The notes under the pieces are model-generated. The model saw only the letters and a list, made by a program, of their open reading frames with translations. It was not told the DNA's origin and made no database searches. Shown here one piece after another: positions 38,073 to 46,177 of a stretch of DNA of 64,000 bases. The position numbers were made by a program, and so were the translations under genes. Origin of the DNA: Caldilineaceae bacterium (GTDB taxonomy: Bacteria > Chloroflexota > Anaerolineae > Caldilineales > Caldilineaceae). The first letter of the stretch is position 1; the number at the start of each line of letters is the position of its first letter. The stretch is taken from NCBI GenBank assembly GCA_020634815.1, contig JACKBA010000010.1, positions 101,067 through 165,066 on the forward strand, in the 5' to 3' direction.

Positions 38073-40688
38073 ATGAGCAACTTTGTCTATCACGGCGCCA
38101 AGACCGCCCAGATCAGCTTCCCTCTCGGCGGGATCGGCGCCGGCGGCATCGGGCTGGCAGGCAATGGCCGGCTCGTCGACTGGGAGATTTTCAACCGGCC
38201 CAACAAGGGCAGCGTCAACGGCTTTTCGCACTTCGCCGTGCGCGCCGAACGGGATGGCCAGGTGCTTGATGCGCGCGCGTTACACGGCGACCTGGCCGCG
38301 CCCTATCAGGGCGAACTGGGCGGCGCGCGCTTTTCCAGCTTCGGCTGGGGGCCGCGCCGCGAGTACTTGACCGGGCTGCCCCATTTTGCTGATTCCACCT
38401 TCCGCGGCGAGTACCCGCTGGCCGAACTCACCTTTGCCGACGCGCGCTTCCCCGGCGCGGTGACGCTGGCCGCGTTCAGCCCATTCATCCCGCTCAACGA
38501 GCGCGACTCTAGCCTGCCGGCCGCCTTCTTTGCCTACACGCTGACCAACACCACGCAGGAGCCGATCGACTACACGCTGGCTGGCGTGCTCGCCAACCCG
38601 CTGCCCGCCAACAATCGCAACAACGTGACTGCCGAACCGTGGGGGCACGCACTCCATCTCACCTCCGACGGGGTGACGCCGGGCACGCCGGCCTACGGCG
38701 ACATGACGCTGGCCACCGACGCCGGCCTCGACGGGCAAGCGACGCTTAGCTGGCAGGAATACTGGTTCCGCGGCGTCTGGTTCGACAGCCTGGAGGTCTA
38801 CTGGAAGGACTTCACCACACCCGGTCCGTTGCAGAACCGCCAGTACCCGCTCGAACGTGCGGGAACGCGCAACGAGGGCTTGCTTGCCGTGCACTTCTCG
38901 CTGGCGCCGGGCGAGAGCCGCACGGTTCGTTTTGTCATCGCCTGGAACTTCCCTGTCTGCGAAAACTACTGGACCGCCGATCAGAAGCTGCCGCCCGACG
39001 TCGCCCCGACGTGGAAGAACTACTATGCCACGGTCTGGCCCGACTCGCTGGCCAGTGCCCAGTACGCGCTCGGCGCGTGGGATCGCCTGCACGGCGAGAC
39101 ACAGCGCTTCCACGACGCGCTCTTTGCCTCGGACCTACCGCCGGTCGCGCTCGATGCCGTGTCGGCCAATATGGCGATCCTGAAGTCGCCCACCGTGCTG
39201 CGCCTGGAGGATGGCACCTTCTATGGCTGGGAGGGCTGCCACCCCGACGCCGGCTGCTGCGAGGGAAGCTGCACGCACGTCTGGAACTACCAGCAGACGC
39301 TCCCGTTCCTCTTCCCGGCGCTGGAGCGTTCCATGCGCGATGCCGACTTCCGCTACAACCTGCGTCCCGACGGCGGCATGGTCTTCCGCCTGCAACTGCC
39401 GCTGGGCGCGCCGCGCTGGCCCTTCCGCCCCTGCGCCGACGGCCAGTTTGGCGGTGTGCTCAAGACCTACCGCGACTGGAAAATCTGCGGCGACAGCGAC
39501 TGGCTGCGCAGCCTGTGGCCGGCCGTCAAGCAGTCGCTCGACTTTGCCTGGCACCCCGGCAACGAGGATCGCTGGGATCCGGAGCAGAGCGGCGTGTTGT
39601 GGGGACGCCAGCATCACACGCTCGACATGGAACTCTTCGGACCCAATGCTTGGCTGACGGGCATGTACCTGGCCGCGCTCAAGGCCGGCGCCGAGATGGC
39701 CGAACATCTGGGCGATACAGACAGTGCCGCAGAGTATCGAGCGATTTTTGCGCGCGGCAAGGCGTGGGCCGATGCCAACCTCTTCAACGGCGAGTACTAC
39801 ATCCAGCGCATCGACCTGCACGACCGCGGCATCGTGGAGGCCTTTGCCGAGGACGAGTTGGTGCTCATCGGCAACTCGACGCTGGAGGCGTACTGGGACG
39901 AGGAACACCAGGAGATCAAGTACCAGATCGGCGATGGGTCGAGCATCGACCAGTTGCTGGGCCAGTGGCATGCCAGCCTCTACGGCCTGGGCGAGATCTT
40001 CGACCCGGCGCAGGTGCGCCGCGCCAATGCCGCCATCTATCGGCACAACTTCATCCCCGTCATGGGCGATGTCTACAACCCGTGTCGCATCTACTGCCTC
40101 AACGATGAGGGCGGGCTGGTCATCTGTGCATGGCCGGAGGGCAGCACCAAGCCGACGATCCCGGCGCCCTATTCCCAAGAAACGATGAACGGCTTCGAGT
40201 ATTCGGCCGCGATCCACATGATCATGGATGGGCTGGTCGACGAGGGCATGACCTGTGTGGCCGCGCTCCGCAAGCGATACGACGGCGAACGGCGCAACCC
40301 GTGGAACGAGTTCGAGTGCGGCAGCAACTACGCGCGGTCGATGGCGGCCTATGCGCTGCTCAACGCCTTCTCGGGCTTCGAGTTCGACATGGTGCGCGGG
40401 CACGTGGGCTTTCGGCCTGTGCGTATGGAGAACGGCCGCTTCCGCTGTTTCTGGTCGCTGGACAGCGGCTGGGGTGAAGTCGAGGTCACACCGAGCGGCG
40501 CCGAGTTGCGCGTGCTGTACGGGCAGCTCGAACTGCGCTCGCTGGCGCTGCCCCTTGCCGGCGCGGCTGTCACGTCCGTACGGTTGGGCGCCGAAGAAGT
40601 GACCTTTGGGCAGGATGGGAACTCAATCCGACTGGATGAGAGAGTAACCGTCCTGGCCGATGCCGCGTTACGTGTTCACTTCGACTGA
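38073..40688 (+). CDS. GH116-family glycosidase (beta-glucosidase/glucosylceramidase-like)
   Basis: An 871-residue protein of the GH116/DUF608 family, which includes the non-lysosomal glucosylceramidase GBA2. The N-terminal beta domain opens with SFPLGGIGAGGIGLAGNGRL and VDWEIFNRPNKGS; the C-terminal (alpha/alpha)6 catalytic domain starts near residue 350. By alignment from memory, E397 in CCEGSCTHVWNY is the candidate nucleophile and D518 in HHTLDMELFG the candidate acid/base, followed by NAWLTGMYLAALKA; these assignments are inferred. No signal peptide, so it probably acts in the cytoplasm on imported glycosides. It stands alone, with a clear terminator at 40798. Confidence 0.85.
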   Translation: MSNFVYHGAKTAQISFPLGGIGAGGIGLAGNGRLVDWEIFNRPNKGSVNGFSHFAVRAERDGQVLDARALHGDLAAPYQGELGGARFSSFGWGPRREYLTGLPHFADSTFRGEYPLAELTFADARFPGAVTLAAFSPFIPLNERDSSLPAAFFAYTLTNTTQEPIDYTLAGVLANPLPANNRNNVTAEPWGHALHLTSDGVTPGTPAYGDMTLATDAGLDGQATLSWQEYWFRGVWFDSLEVYWKDFTTPGPLQNRQYPLERAGTRNEGLLAVHFSLAPGESRTVRFVIAWNFPVCENYWTADQKLPPDVAPTWKNYYATVWPDSLASAQYALGAWDRLHGETQRFHDALFASDLPPVALDAVSANMAILKSPTVLRLEDGTFYGWEGCHPDAGCCEGSCTHVWNYQQTLPFLFPALERSMRDADFRYNLRPDGGMVFRLQLPLGAPRWPFRPCADGQFGGVLKTYRDWKICGDSDWLRSLWPAVKQSLDFAWHPGNEDRWDPEQSGVLWGRQHHTLDMELFGPNAWLTGMYLAALKAGAEMAEHLGDTDSAAEYRAIFARGKAWADANLFNGEYYIQRIDLHDRGIVEAFAEDELVLIGNSTLEAYWDEEHQEIKYQIGDGSSIDQLLGQWHASLYGLGEIFDPAQVRRANAAIYRHNFIPVMGDVYNPCRIYCLNDEGGLVICAWPEGSTKPTIPAPYSQETMNGFEYSAAIHMIMDGLVDEGMTCVAALRKRYDGERRNPWNEFECGSNYARSMAAYALLNAFSGFEFDMVRGHVGFRPVRMENGRFRCFWSLDSGWGEVEVTPSGAELRVLYGQLELRSLALPLAGAAVTSVRLGAEEVTFGQDGNSIRLDERVTVLADAALRVHFD

Positions 40689-40690
40689 AT

Positions 40691-40725
40691 TGTTGACGCG
40701 GAGATGCGAAGGCGCAGAGTACGAG
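40691..40725 (+). repeat. GACGCGGAG-type repeat after the GH116 gene
   Basis: TTGACGCGGAGATGCGAAGG followed by CGCAGAG, an inverted relative of the copy upstream of the same gene at 37996-38035. The GH116 gene is thus flanked by oppositely oriented copies. Confidence 0.65.
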
Positions 40726-40789
40726 ACGGCTGTATCAGGACATCGCCGGCCGTTCTGGCGGTAGTAGGTGTTGAGACATAACAGTATGG

Positions 40790-41110
40790 TTATTCTTCCG
40801 GGCTCGACGACTCGTTGTCGAGCCCGGTTTTTGCAGCACTGTATCCGGCCGAATCTTCGGCTATCTGCCAGAAGGCGTCCTCGGCAATCCCTTTGCCCGC
40901 ACGCAAACTCCTTTGTGACTGTGCCAACATCGCCTGAAAGCGCGGCGACCGCGCAAGAATCAGATCCTCCAGATCGTCGTCGTCTATGGGTACAACCAGC
41001 ACAGCGACGGCCCTGCCGTTGCGCGTGATGACAATGGGGCCGCTGTCCTGCGCCTGGTCGATATAGCTGCTCAGCCGTGTCTTTGCGTCAGCAAGCGAAA
41101 CGATTCTCAT
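40790..41110 (-). CDS. Phd/YefM-like antitoxin
   Basis: A 106-residue protein with a Phd/YefM-type N-terminal domain: MRIVSLADAKTRLSSYIDQA, then GPIVITRNGRAVAVLVVPID. The remainder is charged and would neutralise the toxin. It overlaps the upstream toxin gene by ATGA, so the order is toxin first, as in HigBA-like loci. Its final codons coincide with a strong rightward terminator for the GH116 gene. Expression is probably autoregulated from upstream of the toxin gene, though no clear operator was found. Confidence 0.85.
   Translation of the reverse strand: MRIVSLADAKTRLSSYIDQAQDSGPIVITRNGRAVAVLVVPIDDDDLEDLILARSPRFQAMLAQSQRSLRAGKGIAEDAFWQIAEDSAGYSAAKTGLDNESSSPEE
40798..40832 (+). terminator. 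Intrinsic terminator for the GH116 gene, inside the antitoxin 3' end
   Basis: CCGGGCTCGAC (40798-40808), an 8-base loop, GTCGAGCCCGG (40817-40827) and then five Ts: a textbook intrinsic terminator reading rightwards. It is embedded in the last codons of the minus-strand antitoxin gene. Confidence 0.85.
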
Positions 41111-41427
41111 GTACCAAACTCCTCTTCGCCGATAATCAGCCGGCTTCCGACCTTGATGCCGATCGCCAGCACTTCGACCCGTCCGGCCAACTCGTCCACA
41201 ACATAGAAAACGCGAAAGCGATTACGCGCCCCGCACCGCAGTTCCCAGGCGGCAGCATAGATCCCCGGCGGTTCCAGAGGCTTGCGATTGCGTGTCTGTA
41301 CCAACGGTGTAAACGAAAGTTGTTCATGGATTGCCGCGCGCAGCAGGCCGTGTTGCTGGCGCGGAATCGCCTTCAAATGATCGATAACCTCTGGCGCAAA
41401 CTCGATCGCAAACTTGCTGCGCTTCAT
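41107..41427 (-). CDS. RelE/ParE-superfamily toxin
   Basis: A 106-residue basic protein of the RelE/ParE fold: FAIEFAPEVIDHLKAIPRQQ (helices 1-2), then KPLEPPGIYAAAWELRCG and ARNRFRVFYVVDEL followed by VEVLAIGIK, the typical strand pattern with conserved W-E-L-R and R-V-F-Y. Members cleave mRNA on the ribosome or poison gyrase; which one cannot be told here. It precedes and overlaps its Phd-like antitoxin by four bases, and 32 bases separate it from the UroD-like gene upstream. Confidence 0.82.
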   Translation of the reverse strand: MKRSKFAIEFAPEVIDHLKAIPRQQHGLLRAAIHEQLSFTPLVQTRNRKPLEPPGIYAAAWELRCGARNRFRVFYVVDELAGRVEVLAIGIKVGSRLIIGEEEFGT

Positions 41428-41459
41428 TGACCTATATTATAGCCTGAATTACGGTCCGA

Positions 41460-42476
41460 TCAATCATCGTGTCGTTGAAATGCCAGCCCAGAGCCCTCAA
41501 TCAACTCGCTCTGCGCGTCAAAAAACGCCTGCACCATCGCCGGATTCATCCCAGGGAAGATACTGTTGCAGGTCGACAGCAGGAAGCCGCCGCCCGGCCC
41601 GCCTTGTGCCAGAGAGCGCGCTACATCCGCACGCACGGCAGCGGCGTCCTCCCCGCAGAGCAGGCGCACGTCGACGTTGCCCAGTAGCGCCAGGCGGTCG
41701 CCGTACTGCTGCCTGACCGTGGCCAGGTCGATACCAGCGCCCGGCTCCAGGCCGTGCACGCCGGCAAAGCCCGCCTCGATCGCTGGCGGCAGCAGCGGCA
41801 GGATGTTGCCGTCGCTGTGCCAGATGACCGGCACGGGCAGTGCTGCGACAATGCGCCGGTGGCAGGGCAGGACGAAGCGCCGCCACATTGCCGGCGAGAT
41901 GAGCGGAGCATGGCGGTGGCCGGCATCGTCACCCATGACGATGACCTCGGCGCCCAGCGCTACGGCCTGGCGAAAGAGGGCAATGGCCCACTCGGTGCGC
42001 GCATCGAGCAGCGCGGTGACGAAGGCGGGGTCGTCGGCCAGGCGCAGCATGAAGCGCGCCATGCCCATGGCGAGATAGGCGGCCTGAAAGGGGCCGACGT
42101 GTGTGCCAAAGAAGTGGCAGTGGTCGGGATAGCGGCGGCGGACTGCTTCCGTTGCGGCAGCATCGAAGCATTCAGTCACACGTTCCAGGGCAGGTGAGTA
42201 ACGCGCTAGATCGGCCGCCGTATCGACGACGCCGTCCGCATACTGCCCGTTGCGCCAGACACGACCGAACTCGTCGACCCCGCTCTGCCAGGCGCGACTG
42301 CCGGGCAGCGGCCGGCTGGGCAGCAGCACGCTGTCCTGGCCGAAGGTGACATGAGCGGCAGCCGTATCGGGCAGGCCGAACTCGTCGACAAACGCGTCGA
42401 TCCACACCTCGAAGCGGGGCACCCGATCGGGCGTCTCGCGGCGGAGCGCCGCCATGACCCGTTCACGCGGCAGCAT
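41460..42476 (-). CDS. Uroporphyrinogen decarboxylase-like (methyltransferase) protein
   Basis: A 338-residue UroD-fold protein: RERVMAALRRETPDRVPRFE is the usual start, and VIWHSDGNILPLLPPAIEAG followed by GFAGVHGLEPGAGIDL corresponds to the methyltransferase/UroD core. Outside haem synthesis this fold mostly serves corrinoid-dependent methyl transfer (MtaA/MtbA-type); the zinc-binding His-x-Cys of those enzymes is not evident, as the place near IWHSDGN has no matching cysteine, so activity is open. It is on the same strand as the channel gene, 48 bases downstream. Not the haem-pathway enzyme: sequence and context are unlike hemE. Confidence 0.75.
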   Translation of the reverse strand: MLPRERVMAALRRETPDRVPRFEVWIDAFVDEFGLPDTAAAHVTFGQDSVLLPSRPLPGSRAWQSGVDEFGRVWRNGQYADGVVDTAADLARYSPALERVTECFDAAATEAVRRRYPDHCHFFGTHVGPFQAAYLAMGMARFMLRLADDPAFVTALLDARTEWAIALFRQAVALGAEVIVMGDDAGHRHAPLISPAMWRRFVLPCHRRIVAALPVPVIWHSDGNILPLLPPAIEAGFAGVHGLEPGAGIDLATVRQQYGDRLALLGNVDVRLLCGEDAAAVRADVARSLAQGGPGGGFLLSTCNSIFPGMNPAMVQAFFDAQSELIEGSGLAFQRHDD

Positions 42477-42524
42477 GCACTTTCTCCCTTCACGAAAACG
42501 TAGCGAGACCGGCGTTCCGTCCCG

Positions 42525-44420
42525 TCACCTGTCGGAAATGACGATGACGCGGTCGCCGGCTATGAGCGTGAAAACGTCCGACTTGCGCGGGTTGAGCACG
42601 ACCCCGCGGTGCGCGCTGCGCTCACCTGGGCTGGCGCTGCGGCGCAGGCCGATGGCGGTTTCGCCGCGGCGCGCGGCGGCTGCCACTACGGTGGCGAAGG
42701 TCATGGAGACGCCCAGCTTTACGTACTCTGCGGCCGGCTTGATATAGATCTCCATACCCTGCGCGTCAAAGATCTCGGCAAAGATCGCATTCAACTCGTG
42801 CACTTCGGCCAGTTGCGTCAGCACGAGACTCACCAGTTGGTCGCTCACGATGAAGTCGTCCGGCCGCGTAATCTCGGCCAGGCGGCGGTTGCGCACGTCC
42901 AGCATCTCGGAGACGATGGAGAAGCTGTGCCCGTGCTTCGTGGCGATGTCGCGCAGGTGCAGCAGCGTGACCATGGTTCGGGCGTCGGCGCGCTGCGGCG
43001 GGATGGTGTCGTAGCACATGAGGATGACCTGCTGGTAACGCTCGATCCCCAGCGCATCGAGCAGGCGGCGATCGGTAGTGTTCCCGATCTGGATGCGCAC
43101 GGCCAGGTTCGTAAGTGCGGCCGGCAATTGCTCCTCAATCGTCGCCGAAAGTTCGACATCGGCGAAGATCGTCGCCGTGGAATCGGGCGCCACGTAGTTA
43201 TTCAGTTGCTCCAAGATACCGGGCACGCGCCAGTTCCAGCCGATGATCAGCGTGTGGTCGGGACGCTGTGGCGCCACCGGCTTCACGTCGATAGCCGCCT
43301 CGTCGATGGCCGGCGGCTCGGCATTCACATCCAGGTCGGCAGCTTCGCCCGCGATAGCGATTAGCCGATCGCCGGGCGCAAAGGTCGTCGCGGCCGGCGG
43401 GTTCAGGCGCGGCGGCCGGCCCGGGCTGGCGATGCCGATGGCCGTCGCATGCGCGTAGGCGAAGATCGCCTCTCCATAGTTCTTGCCCAGCAACTCGGGC
43501 CGTTCGGCCAGGTAGATCTCGCTGCCCTCGTACGAGAGCAATTCCGTGTAAACCGAGGAAAGCCCGGCATGGCGGCTGGTCTGGGCGATGATACGGGCGA
43601 TGAGGTCGCCGGCGACGACCAGTTCGACTTCTTCCATGGAGATGAGCCGCGTCACCGCCACATGGCGCGGGTCGCGCAGTTCCGCCACGATGTGGTAGGG
43701 CTCCGGGCGCCGGCCTGGGCTGTTGATGATCGCCAGCAGCGTCTTGATGACCTGGGCATCGCGATCGAGATCGGCAAGGTCGGGCGAGAGCACGATGATC
43801 GCCCGCGCTGTGTCCAGGCTGACGATGTCGAGGTCGGTGGGCTCGATAGCGTCGCCGCTGCGGCAGACGACGCGCAGCGCGCCACTACCGCCCAGCCGCT
43901 CGCGGATGGCATCCTCCATGGCCACCTTGTCGCGGTCGCCCATGATGACCACACAATCGCGTTTGCTGCCGGCCGCCAGTTTCAATTCGTGGAGGACGGT
44001 GAAGATATGCTCCGACCAGTTGAGGATCACGATGTGGCCGGTCTCGACCACGCGCGAGCGTCCCTTGAGCAGCTCATCCAACTTATTGTCGATGCTGTTG
44101 GTGAGCACGCCGATAAAGGTGCTGATGATGAAGATGCCGCCCAGCGTCACGGCAAGCATGGCAAAGCGGAAGTTCCAGCCGGTGTCGCCGCCCATGGTGC
44201 CGGGGTCGAGCGTGCGCATGAGGCTCGCCCACGTCGCCTCGCCCAGCGACATGGGCGCCTCGCCCGCCGGGCCGATGCGTGCCAGCCACACGATGAGGGC
44301 GACGACGAGCACAACGACGGCCGAGAGCAGCGCCAGCCAGCCGATGATGGCCGCGGTGCCGCCGGTAAGGGTATTGTCAAACTCGTAGCGCAGCCGGTCG
44401 CGCCAGGTAATCTTCTTCAT
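42525..44420 (-). CDS. CASTOR/POLLUX (DMI1)-type ion channel with RCK/TrkA-N domains
   Basis: A 631-residue channel-like protein. Two membrane segments near residues 24-48 and 85-110 surround a pore-like loop (LMRTLDPGTMGGDTGWNFRF) and lead to VLTNSIDNKLDELLKGRSRV, the join to the first NAD-binding-like domain (TGHIVILNWSEHIFTVLHEL). A second Rossmann-like domain begins at HTLIIGWNWRVPGILEQLNN, and a TrkA-C-like part closes the protein. Plant relatives are nuclear cation channels; bacterial ones are little studied. Only three bases separate it from the flavoprotein gene upstream, so the two are co-transcribed. Confidence 0.85.
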   Translation of the reverse strand: MKKITWRDRLRYEFDNTLTGGTAAIIGWLALLSAVVVLVVALIVWLARIGPAGEAPMSLGEATWASLMRTLDPGTMGGDTGWNFRFAMLAVTLGGIFIISTFIGVLTNSIDNKLDELLKGRSRVVETGHIVILNWSEHIFTVLHELKLAAGSKRDCVVIMGDRDKVAMEDAIRERLGGSGALRVVCRSGDAIEPTDLDIVSLDTARAIIVLSPDLADLDRDAQVIKTLLAIINSPGRRPEPYHIVAELRDPRHVAVTRLISMEEVELVVAGDLIARIIAQTSRHAGLSSVYTELLSYEGSEIYLAERPELLGKNYGEAIFAYAHATAIGIASPGRPPRLNPPAATTFAPGDRLIAIAGEAADLDVNAEPPAIDEAAIDVKPVAPQRPDHTLIIGWNWRVPGILEQLNNYVAPDSTATIFADVELSATIEEQLPAALTNLAVRIQIGNTTDRRLLDALGIERYQQVILMCYDTIPPQRADARTMVTLLHLRDIATKHGHSFSIVSEMLDVRNRRLAEITRPDDFIVSDQLVSLVLTQLAEVHELNAIFAEIFDAQGMEIYIKPAAEYVKLGVSMTFATVVAAAARRGETAIGLRRSASPGERSAHRGVVLNPRKSDVFTLIAGDRVIVISDR

Positions 44421-44423
44421 GGC

Positions 44424-45095
44424 TCAGCCCACAAACGTAGCAATCTCGTCTGGAGCTTTCTTGGTGATGGCCGGTACCGTGGCACCGTCGGCCGGATAGC
44501 CCACCACGAGCAGCAGAAAGGGGCGCTCGTGCTCGGGCCGGCCCAGCATCTTGCCGAGAAAGCCCATCGGGCTGGGCGTATGCGTGAGCGTGGCCAGCCC
44601 GGCATGATGCAGCGCCGCAATGAGAAAACCCGTGGCGATTCCCACCGATTCGGTGACGTAGTAGTGCTTGACCTTCTTGCCATTGGGGCCGATGCCGTAG
44701 GACTGCGCAAAGATGGCGATAAGATAGGGCGCGGTTTCCAGAAACGGCTTGTCGGCGTCGGTGCCGAGCGGCGCCAGCGCGTCCAGCCAGTCCTGCGGTG
44801 CGCGACCGCTGTAGAACTCGCGCTCCTCCGCCTCGGCAGCCTCACGAATGCGCTGTTTGACAGCCGGATCGGCGACAACGACGAAGTGCCACGGCTGCAA
44901 GTTGGCGCCGTTGGGCGCAGTCCCCGCCGTGCGCAGGCATGTTTCGATCACCCCGCGCGGCACGGGCCGATCGGAAAAATCGCGCACGCTGCGCCGGCCG
45001 CGCAGCTCGGCGTAAAAATCGTCGGCGCGCTGCTGCATTTCGGCGGGCGGATATTCGTGATAGCTGTCGAGCGGGATCCGGTTTTGCGCGGGCAT
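44424..45095 (-). CDS. Iodotyrosine deiodinase-like flavoprotein (nitroreductase fold)
   Basis: A 223-residue FMN protein. FMN-binding residues are in RRSVRDFSDRPVP and GTAPNGANLQPWHF. It follows vertebrate iodotyrosine deiodinase (IYD) closely: AEAEEREFY, then FLETAPYLIAIF, then YGIGPNGKKVKHYY, then GRPEHERPFLLLVVGYP and ATVPAITKK. The three residues that in IYD grip the halotyrosine zwitterion are all here at the right spacing: E91, Y95 and K116 (Y-4 and Y+21). It would reductively dehalogenate halotyrosines, or a near relative of them. No heme or radical partner is needed. It heads an operon with the channel gene and is divergent from the IclR gene. Confidence 0.82.
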   Translation of the reverse strand: MPAQNRIPLDSYHEYPPAEMQQRADDFYAELRGRRSVRDFSDRPVPRGVIETCLRTAGTAPNGANLQPWHFVVVADPAVKQRIREAAEAEEREFYSGRAPQDWLDALAPLGTDADKPFLETAPYLIAIFAQSYGIGPNGKKVKHYYVTESVGIATGFLIAALHHAGLATLTHTPSPMGFLGKMLGRPEHERPFLLLVVGYPADGATVPAITKKAPDEIATFVG

Positions 45096-45240
45096 GGCGG
45101 CCTCATTGGATTGATGAGCGGATGGTTGCGTTCCCGGTCATCCTACCAGCACATGCGCCGCAGCGCCAGCACAGAGCATTTGTCGGGTGCGCCGAGTGTA
45201 ATTGGCGCCGTCAATACCGGCGTTTGGTCCGCACAACTGC

Positions 45241-45284
45241 TTGCCAACACCCCGCACGAAATGATACAATATTTCATAATGTGA
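45241..45284 (+). promoter_or_regulatory. Promoter region between the deiodinase-like and iclR-family genes
   Basis: TTGCCA (45241-45246), 18 bases and TACAAT (45265-45270) point towards the IclR-family gene. The A/T-rich, partly palindromic GAAATGATACAATATTTCAT (45258-45277) overlaps the -10 and is a candidate operator for autoregulation and for the divergent gene. Confidence 0.5.
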
Positions 45285-45328
45285 AAAGTAGTTGCTTTAT
45301 CTGAACCGGGCGATAGCAGCGGGCAACC

Positions 45329-46129
45329 ATGCTCCAGACGAAAGAGATCGACCTTCACGCAACCGAAACCTACCCCGGCACGCAGGCCGTGGCGCGCGCG
45401 ATCGCGCTGCTCAAGGCCTTCAGCGACGCGCAGCCGGAATGGAACCTGACCGATTTGGCACAGGCGACCGGGCTCAACAAGACGACGGCCTTTCGCTTGC
45501 TGGCCGCGCTGGAGGCGGAGCGGCTGGTCATGCGCAACCCACTGTCGGGCGGCTACCGGCTGGGCGTGGAGTTGATCGCCATGGGCGGCACGGCCATGCG
45601 CTCCAACCCGCTGCGCGCGGCAAGCAGGCCCATCCTCGTCACGCTGGCCGAGCAGTGCGGCGAAGCGGCCACGCTGGAGCTGCTGGTCGAGAGTTATGTG
45701 CTGGTGGTGGACGAGGTGGCGAGCAATCATCCCATGGGCATGACGCAGGATGTGGGCAATCGCCTGCCGGCGCACGCCACTGCGACCGGTAAGGTGCTGC
45801 TCGCCGCCCTGCCCGACGCCCAACTCGACGCCATGCTGCCTGGCCCGCTAGCCCGGCTCACCGACCAGACCATCGTCGACCCGCAGCGGTTGCGCGCCGA
45901 ACTGACCCAGGTGCGCCAGGATGGCTTTGTCGTGGCCTCGGGTGAGCTTGAGCCCGGCTTTGTCGCCGTGGCCGCGCCGGTGCAAGACCGCGAGCGCCAG
46001 GTGGTCGCCGCCATCAGCGTGGGCGGCCCCAGCCTGCGCCTCACGCCTGACCGCCTGCCCGAGATCGCCGCCATGGTACAGATGTCTGCCCGTCAAATCT
46101 CTCGCCAGCTTGGCTATTGGCCGGGCTAG
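45329..46129 (+). CDS. IclR-family transcriptional regulator
   Basis: A 266-residue IclR protein. The winged helix-turn-helix is at residues ~18-80 (QAVARAIALLKAFSDAQPEW, then LTDLAQATGLNKTTAFRLLA and LEAERLVMRN) and the effector-binding domain follows, with GKVLLAALPDAQLDAML and a C-terminal VAAISVGGPSLRLTPDRLPE. IclR proteins usually respond to small aromatic or aliphatic acids. It is followed, 48 bases on, by the aminotransferase gene and is divergent from the deiodinase-like gene, so both are candidate targets. Confidence 0.9.
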   Translation: MLQTKEIDLHATETYPGTQAVARAIALLKAFSDAQPEWNLTDLAQATGLNKTTAFRLLAALEAERLVMRNPLSGGYRLGVELIAMGGTAMRSNPLRAASRPILVTLAEQCGEAATLELLVESYVLVVDEVASNHPMGMTQDVGNRLPAHATATGKVLLAALPDAQLDAMLPGPLARLTDQTIVDPQRLRAELTQVRQDGFVVASGELEPGFVAVAAPVQDRERQVVAAISVGGPSLRLTPDRLPEIAAMVQMSARQISRQLGYWPG

Positions 46130-46177
46130 CAGTGCTTATCTGGAACTGTTTTCTCGTGTGAAATCAAGGAGGATCTT

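Noticed and set aside
41460..42476. UroD-like gene considered as hemE
   Set aside because: It lacks the typical HemE N-terminal RQAGRY-type motif, and there are no haem genes around it.
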